A stretch of 20,366 nucleotides of DNA from assembly GCA_016926455.1 (NCBI GenBank), contig JAFGOO010000192.1, positions 1-20,366 of the forward strand. The letters are read 5' to 3'. Under the pieces are notes generated by a model, which worked only from the letters and a program-made list of their open reading frames with translations, was not told where the DNA came from and ran no database searches. The translations under genes were made by a program, and so were the position numbers. Origin of the DNA: Methanosarcinaceae archaeon. Its GTDB lineage: Archaea > Halobacteriota > Methanosarcinia > Methanosarcinales > Methanosarcinaceae. Below are positions 15,819 through 20,366 of this stretch, piece by piece; positions within the stretch are counted from its first letter, which is position 1; each line of letters begins with the position of its first letter.

Positions 15819-17066
15819 CTAAATTCCGGTACTGTACCTCAATATTGCGGCAATGCCGCCAAAAGCGTTCATTAGCTGGGAACCTTCCTCAAAATCAGTT
15901 GATATGAACGCTACCTCGGTCCCCATCTGGTCGCATATTTCTGACAGTTCGTCTACTATATCCACTTTTTCTACAACCTCAAGAATTGAACCGCACTTCG
16001 GGCAGTTACCAGGTGCTTCACTAGTCTCTCCAGGTTTCCATTTATGTGTAGAAGTGGTCGCATAATCGCATGAACCACATTTTATAATATCCTTTTCTGC
16101 CCTCAGATCCTCAGAGATCAGCAGTACATCCACAGCACCAACCTCCAGATTTGCCCTTATTTGTTCTATCCCGTAACTCGCTTTCCCAGAATCAGCCACC
16201 AGTTCACCAAAGAAGCGCTGCATCATTTTTTTCTCCACCATCAGATCAAGGTCCGAGAGTCTCTCGCTTGCTGCATTCACAAGTTCGGAAAGCCCTGACT
16301 CGTCGGTGTACGCCGCATCAAATAGCCCGATGATTTTTTTCTGTATTTCGTGGTGTAAGTATTCACCTGCTTCAAATTCTTCTTTGGTGGGAGATGGACC
16401 ACCTATCAATACACCTTCAAAGTCCTTATGGTCTATGGCAAGGAACACTTCACTTGCTGCATCACCGATCCTTTTGTAGAAATCATGTATGGCAATGAGC
16501 CTAAGCTGCTGGAACCTGTGTGCGCTCTGCCCGCCTTTTCGCTGTTTTCCGGGAACCGTTGATGTCAAATGCCGATATGATTCAATACGTTTTCCCACAA
16601 GCAGTCCCACTGTTGCCTCACGCCTGTCGATGACAAGCAGACCATATGTCTTTTTCTCCCTCAGCATATCTTCCAGTGGCTGTAGGTAGAACGATGAATC
16701 GCAGTGGTACCTGTATGTGATTATAGGTTCAGGTGGTTCGACAATGATTGTTTCCATGTTTGTCTTGTTTGCTCCCACATCCACGGCACCTGTAAAGTAC
16801 ACAATACCATTCTCAGGTGCCCTATTGAGATATCGGAGTCTTGAAAGCAATGACTCAATAGCTCCTTGGACATTGGTACGCGTAAGTTTTGATTTAATGT
16901 TTGCTGCCTGACCATGCTCGTTTTTGAGCTGGGAGGTAATATCTGAAATTTGTTTATCGTGTGGGATATATAATGATATTAATTCAGTACCCCTGCCTTT
17001 TTTTGTCCTGAGCATCTCAAGTTTCCGTTTGAATTCATATTTCTGGTGTGCCGATTGTTCTGACAT
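15819..17066 (-). CDS. prf1: Peptide chain release factor aRF1
   Basis: aRF1 reads all three stop codons in the ribosomal A site and triggers peptide release. Domain 1 carries the NIKS loop (56-59, in GQAANIKSKLTRTNV) and the Y120-x-C122-x3-F126 stop-reading motif. Domain 2 carries the catalytic GGQ (178-180, in GKQRKGGQSAHRFQQLR). Domain 3 holds a zinc-ribbon-like insertion with C330-x2-C333 and C355-x2-C358. The length of 415 residues is typical of archaeal aRF1. The NIKS and YxCxxxF residues look standard, so nothing in this protein by itself suggests altered stop-codon reading. argS follows after 20 bases; the upstream gap to twy1 is 214 bases and AT-rich. Confidence 0.96.
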   Translation of the reverse strand: MSEQSAHQKYEFKRKLEMLRTKKGRGTELISLYIPHDKQISDITSQLKNEHGQAANIKSKLTRTNVQGAIESLLSRLRYLNRAPENGIVYFTGAVDVGANKTNMETIIVEPPEPIITYRYHCDSSFYLQPLEDMLREKKTYGLLVIDRREATVGLLVGKRIESYRHLTSTVPGKQRKGGQSAHRFQQLRLIAIHDFYKRIGDAASEVFLAIDHKDFEGVLIGGPSPTKEEFEAGEYLHHEIQKKIIGLFDAAYTDESGLSELVNAASERLSDLDLMVEKKMMQRFFGELVADSGKASYGIEQIRANLEVGAVDVLLISEDLRAEKDIIKCGSCDYATTSTHKWKPGETSEAPGNCPKCGSILEVVEKVDIVDELSEICDQMGTEVAFISTDFEEGSQLMNAFGGIAAILRYSTGI

Positions 17067-17280
17067 TTTGGAAGTGCTCCATGATTAAAGTGATATAGTG
17101 ATTGGTAGTAAAAATAAGGTGATATTCTTCATTCCATAATTCAATACAATATCATATCAGAAGCAATACACCCAATTTTATAATCTATTCTATATATTGA
17201 CGGTGTTATTTTTATTATGTCCTTACCCTATGTGGATGTTAGTGTAAATATAGGTTGTGACTGCAAAACCCTGAAAGATA

Positions 17281-18219
17281 TTAGGTAATATTAGAGAACT
17301 TACCATCTTTTGACAGTAGAACGACCCTGCTGATTTCCACATCGTCTGCGATCTTGTAGCCAAGGTTATCAGCAACTTCTTTTGAAAATGAGAGTACTTC
17401 GTCATGCATAGGCATGGCTTCTCGTGGCAGGCGCCGTCTTGAAAAACCAAGATGCATGTATGCTTTAACTTCAACAAAATCGGGTTCTGCCTTTTTTATT
17501 AACTCTGCATAACCCTGTGGATTAAACATGTTAACACCTTTGATAAGTGTTATTCGAATGGCAGTCCTTGTATCCTTTTCCCGCAGGACCTTCAGGGATT
17601 CGTTGATCTTTTCCCACAATTCAGGTGATTTTGGTACGCAAACCTTAAGGTATGTATCTTTATCCGGTGCATCTAGGCTCATATATAGCTGGGATGGGTT
17701 TATTCTTTTTACCATTTTAGGATTTGTGCCGTTAGTGACAACAAAGGTGCTAATACCCTTTTTTGCATACTCCTCAACAAGTTCTGGTAGATAAGGATAC
17801 AATGTAGGTTCACCAGAGAGTGATATTGCTACATGTTTAGGCTCATTGGCCTCTAACCAAAGGTCCTTTGGTGCTGAACCCCCAAATCCAGATATTAATT
17901 TACGCTGTGCTACAACACTATACCTCGCTATATCTACTGGAGAATCCCACACATTAGGCGCTGGTACATCGATTTCCGTGGGTCTCCAGCAGTGCAGACA
18001 CCTCTGGTTACACATAAGCGTGGGGGTCATCTGGATACAACAATGTGATGTAATGCCATAGAACCTTGATTTGTAACATTTGCCCTCATCCTTTATTGAA
18101 CGCCTTAGCCAAAGGCATGTCTTGACAGCTGAATGTGTGCCTGCGAGGCTGTATCCCTGCTTTTTTAAAAGTGTTTTAAAATCTGGTATATCTGGAATGT
18201 TCTGGTTTTGGGGGGACAT
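17281..18219 (-). CDS. taw1: tRNA 4-demethylwyosine synthase (archaeal TYW1)
   Basis: This radical SAM enzyme condenses N1-methylguanosine-37 of tRNA-Phe with a two-carbon unit from pyruvate, forming the tricyclic core of wyosine bases. The radical SAM cysteines are C70-x3-C74-x2-C77 in LMCNQRCLHCWRP. Three more cysteines, C35, C48 and C61, are spaced 13 and 13, the pattern of the second cluster in the Methanocaldococcus jannaschii enzyme. GSAPKDLWLEANEPKHVAISLSGEPTLYP is the family's SAM and substrate segment. The length of 312 residues equals stand-alone archaeal TYW1, without the flavodoxin domain of eukaryotes. The PolD small-subunit gene ends 44 bases upstream, but a TATA box inside that gap suggests its own promoter and a leaderless message. 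Confidence 0.94.
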   Translation of the reverse strand: MSPQNQNIPDIPDFKTLLKKQGYSLAGTHSAVKTCLWLRRSIKDEGKCYKSRFYGITSHCCIQMTPTLMCNQRCLHCWRPTEIDVPAPNVWDSPVDIARYSVVAQRKLISGFGGSAPKDLWLEANEPKHVAISLSGEPTLYPYLPELVEEYAKKGISTFVVTNGTNPKMVKRINPSQLYMSLDAPDKDTYLKVCVPKSPELWEKINESLKVLREKDTRTAIRITLIKGVNMFNPQGYAELIKKAEPDFVEVKAYMHLGFSRRRLPREAMPMHDEVLSFSKEVADNLGYKIADDVEISRVVLLSKDGKFSNIT

Positions 18220-18238
18220 TTGAGTTTAGATTGAATTA

Positions 18239-18250
18239 TTTATATATATA
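18239..18250 (-). promoter_or_regulatory. TATA box of the TYW1 gene, leaderless start
   Basis: The minus strand reads TTATATATATAA here, with its centre about 26 bases before the ATG at 18219. That is the normal TATA-to-start distance in archaea, and no ribosome site lies in between (CTAAACTCAA), so the message is probably leaderless. Confidence 0.5.
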
Positions 18251-18263
18251 AGAATCGGAGACG

Positions 18264-19793
18264 TCAATCAAACTTGAGCAGAGATGTCTTAAAAGTGTAT
18301 AGGTCAACAACAGGCACCTGTGCAGGCACTGGCATAAGGTTCACGCGCTTCTGGAACTCGGTTTGTGACTGCCAGGTACCGGAATTGATTAAAAGCACGT
18401 TCTTGTATTGCTGGATTCCAACTGTATGAACGTGTCCGCAGTGAAGAATATCGGGTACCTGGTCGATAACAAAGTGGTCATACTTTTCCGGTGCAATAGA
18501 AACCCTGCTGCCGTAGGTGGGCGATAGATGCCGACGTTTCATCATCTCGACCATTGCAGTGGTTGGCTCCTGATATGATACACCTGGTACAGATTGCACA
18601 AGATCGTCAATTGAACGTCCATGGTACATCAGAACCTTCACACCGTCAAGGTTTACAAGTGCGGGATTGCCCACAAAGGTGATGTTCTCAGGAAAATCTG
18701 CAGTAATGTAATCTGGAAATCTTGGCTGCGGCTCAGCCTGACGTACTGCGTCGTGATTTCCGGGACCTATTATTACTTTGATATGTTGGGGTATTTCCCT
18801 GAAATATTCAGCTGCCTTCCTGTACTGCTCATATATGTCAAGTATCTGAAGTTCCTTTTCCTGGTCCGGAAATATCCCTATCCCGTCAACTAGGTCACCG
18901 GCAACCACAAGGTAACGTATCTCTTTTGAGATACAGCGCAGGGCTTCATTGGACACGTTCCCTTTTAAAAAATCAATAAAATCGCACCAAGCATTTTCAA
19001 GAAATGTAGAACTTCCGATATGCACATCCGATATAAAGACCGCTTTTCCAGAGGTTCCTGTCCTTCTCCCCATACCGTTCGGCAGTTCAGGCATAGTGAT
19101 CTTATTGACAATCATCAGGTTCCCATCATTGGTAAGAGGACCTGTGACCCCTATCACCTCATCCAGAACCAGACTGTTTGCATGTTCGAACAGTTCTTTA
19201 TCTACCACCCGCACAAGGGCCGAGAACGAACCCGTGGGGTCTTCCAGTTCAATGATCTTATGCCCGTTTGTGGTGATTTTTATGTCCGATACCATTCCTA
19301 TGACAGATACTTCATTATAGTCCCTGTTTCCACCTTCTTGCAGAGTTTTGACTCTTCTGCGGTTCCTAGTTAGGCTTTCTATAGGTCTGGCATTTATCCT
19401 GCCGCGTATCATTTCGCCCAGTTTGCTGTACCTGTTCCTGAAGTATTGTGTGAATTCTACATACTCTCCAACACATGTTGACTGATTGGTAATGTCAAAA
19501 AGGACTTCAACAGGATTAACTGAGGTCTGGTAACTAGACAGGGACGAATCAGGTTGTATGGAGGCATATGTGGCAGAAGCTCTTGTAGGTAATTCGAGTT
19601 TGTACTTATGCTCAAAACCGTCAAGGTCTATGTGCTCAACCCCAATAACAAACACAGACTCATCAATGGTTGCAAGTATGTGCTCGACCAGTGCCTCCGG
19701 TGATCGATGGGATGCAATCATCTCCGCAGCATCCGGGCTTATCTGGTATCCTGCTTCTGCAAAAGGTGTTACGACATCAACTTCACTCATCAT
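18264..19793 (-). CDS. polB: DNA polymerase D small subunit DP1 (3'-5' exonuclease)
   Basis: DP1 is the proofreading and scaffold partner of DP2. The C-terminal half is a calcineurin-like phosphoesterase with every metal motif intact: D256-V-H258 in ISDVHIGSS, GD300-LVD303, GN346-H347-D348, MYHGRS, and GH454-VH456-T followed by NSGTW. Exonuclease activity is therefore expected. An OB-fold (about residues 160-240, VSVIGMVSDIKITTNGHKIIELEDPTG) precedes it, and the first 150 residues form a poorly conserved N-terminal region. The length of 509 residues is usual. Two ATG codons in tandem (19793 and 19790) are possible starts; AGGTTGA upstream is better spaced for the second. It lies upstream of the TYW1 gene, and far from DP2. 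Confidence 0.95.
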   Translation of the reverse strand: MMSEVDVVTPFAEAGYQISPDAAEMIASHRSPEALVEHILATIDESVFVIGVEHIDLDGFEHKYKLELPTRASATYASIQPDSSLSSYQTSVNPVEVLFDITNQSTCVGEYVEFTQYFRNRYSKLGEMIRGRINARPIESLTRNRRRVKTLQEGGNRDYNEVSVIGMVSDIKITTNGHKIIELEDPTGSFSALVRVVDKELFEHANSLVLDEVIGVTGPLTNDGNLMIVNKITMPELPNGMGRRTGTSGKAVFISDVHIGSSTFLENAWCDFIDFLKGNVSNEALRCISKEIRYLVVAGDLVDGIGIFPDQEKELQILDIYEQYRKAAEYFREIPQHIKVIIGPGNHDAVRQAEPQPRFPDYITADFPENITFVGNPALVNLDGVKVLMYHGRSIDDLVQSVPGVSYQEPTTAMVEMMKRRHLSPTYGSRVSIAPEKYDHFVIDQVPDILHCGHVHTVGIQQYKNVLLINSGTWQSQTEFQKRVNLMPVPAQVPVVDLYTFKTSLLKFD

Positions 19794-20018
19794 TCAACCT
19801 GAAATCTAAAATTATCGTAAATTAAATATCAACAATCTGCTATTTACGGTCAAACTGACTTTGTCAAATAAACCTTCATACTATAAGTATTATTTATTTG
19901 TTTATCACGTTGTATTAAGAAATATATAGACAGTACTTCACATAGCAGACGTAATTCATCCACTGTTTGAAAACGGGGGTCTTCTTACTCCAACGATGAT
20001 AAAATAAGGGGCTACTTG

Positions 20019-20048
20019 TGACTGCTCCCACTACTAAATTTCGTGGGC
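20019..20048 (-). repeat. Terminal hairpin (right end) of the TnpB-carrying element
   Basis: On the minus strand GCCCACGAAATTTAG begins this block and contains the TnpB stop codon. CCCAC pairs with GTGGG, and GAGCAGTCA closes the element. This is the region that in TnpB systems forms the 3' part of the guide RNA scaffold, so the guide would come from the bases below 20019. It matches the orphan copy at 7251-7270 at 18 of 20 positions. Confidence 0.6.
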
Positions 20049-20366
20049 TTCTACGGATTTAATACTGACAGATTGCAATCCCAATCTGAGAATGTTGATA
20101 GCTGCATTGTGCTCTCTGTCTATAACAAGACAACAGTTATTACATTCATGTGTTCTGTATGATAATGTTTTTTCAACGAGCAAACCACGTCTTGAGCACA
20201 TTTTAGAAATATTTGCTGGATTAACCAATACAACAGTAGTAACAGCACTTTCAGCCTTGTACTTTGTTGAAGTGATCAATTTGTTCCATGCAGCATCTGA
20301 TATACTCTTTGCAAGAAAATGATTTTTGAGCATGCCTTTAATATTCAAATCTTCAAAAGCAATAAA
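20034..20366 (-). CDS. tnpB: TnpB / IS605 OrfB RNA-guided nuclease, C-terminal part (5' partial, possibly decaying)
   Basis: The frame is open through the window edge, so the start and RuvC-I lie outside. What is visible begins IAFEDLNIKGM, which contains the RuvC-II glutamate, continues with AWNKL and KYKAESA, and ends with the zinc ribbon and DREHNAAINIL, which holds the RuvC-III aspartate. TnpB is the RNA-guided DNA nuclease of IS200/IS605 elements. The first zinc pair is CSRRG where the family has CSxCG: Cys is replaced by Arg through a possible one-base change (TGT to CGT). The second pair is CNNCC. LSYRTH where DRT is usual, and SAVTT where SAG is usual, also point to decay. A pseudogene or a protein with weak zinc binding are both possible. 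Confidence 0.85.
   Translation of the reverse strand, partial: FIAFEDLNIKGMLKNHFLAKSISDAAWNKLITSTKYKAESAVTTVVLVNPANISKMCSRRGLLVEKTLSYRTHECNNCCLVIDREHNAAINILRLGLQSVSIKSVEAHEI

Noticed and set aside
15819..17066. Idea that aRF1 next to Mmp10 might signal stop-codon reassignment (pyrrolysine)
   Set aside because: The NIKS, YxCxxxF and GGQ motifs look standard and no pyl genes or in-frame UAG codons inside genes were noticed.
17217..17288. A 23-codon frame (MSLPYVDVSVNIGCDCKTLKDIR) after a TATA-like TCTATATATTG on the plus strand
   Set aside because: It is very short, overlaps the 3' end of the TYW1 gene and has no ribosome site or recognisable family; chance is the simpler explanation.
1..20366. 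CRISPR arrays, tRNA or rRNA genes, and inteins in polC
   Set aside because: I saw no regularly spaced direct repeats, no cloverleaf or rRNA-like sequence, and the PolD active-site region NCDGDED is uninterrupted.

Overview
The window comes from a methanogenic, or closely related methane-oxidising, archaeon, most likely of the order Methanosarcinales. The evidence is gene content: an Mmp10-type McrA-arginine methylase, an F420-cofactor cluster (cofG, cofH, cofC), a form III RuBisCO, both subunits of archaeal DNA polymerase D, archaeal release factor aRF1 and the archaeal wybutosine enzyme Twy1. I cannot decide genus, or methanogen against ANME relative, by eye. Intergenic DNA is AT-rich with recognisable TATA boxes.

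Layout. 1-774 is the 3' part of an FAD-dependent oxidoreductase of the phytoene-desaturase type. 829-3615 is a compact cofG-cofH-cofC unit on the + strand. 3616-4004 holds no intact gene but carries a two-hairpin structure that looks like an IS200/IS605-type end. 4005-4427 is a PaaI-like hotdog thioesterase. 4428-4725 is a regulatory-looking gap with a G-rich loop inside an inverted repeat and a palindrome. RuBisCO (4726-6006) and a Sua5-type threonylcarbamoyl-AMP synthase (6034-7080) follow. 7081-7352 contains an orphan terminal hairpin closely matching the 3' end of the TnpB gene at the right edge. 7353-8720 is an adenylate-forming enzyme of the coenzyme F390 synthetase / phenylacetate-CoA ligase family. 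8863-9072 encodes a small two-helix membrane protein. 9073-9385 contains an ORB-like (Orc1/Cdc6 box) dyad with a G8 string, just upstream of the PolD large subunit (9386-12802).

From 12795 to 19793 all genes are on the minus strand: mmp10 (overlapping the end of polD tail to tail), argS, prf1 (aRF1), twy1 and the PolD small subunit. The right edge (20019-20366) is the C-terminal part of a TnpB (IS605 OrfB) gene with its terminal hairpin.

How the genes fit together. CofG and CofH make the deazaflavin FO and CofC makes the activated side-chain donor for F420; the F390 synthetase-like protein may act on the finished cofactor. Sua5, Twy1, ArgRS and aRF1 all serve tRNA decoding or termination. 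The two PolD subunits form the replicative polymerase, encoded about 5.5 kb apart on opposite strands. RuBisCO belongs to AMP/nucleoside salvage; its usual partners are not in the window. The most unusual non-coding signals are the ORB-like box ahead of polD, the scattered IS605-type terminal hairpins without transposase genes, and the layered structure ahead of RuBisCO. I see no clearly new multi-gene system.
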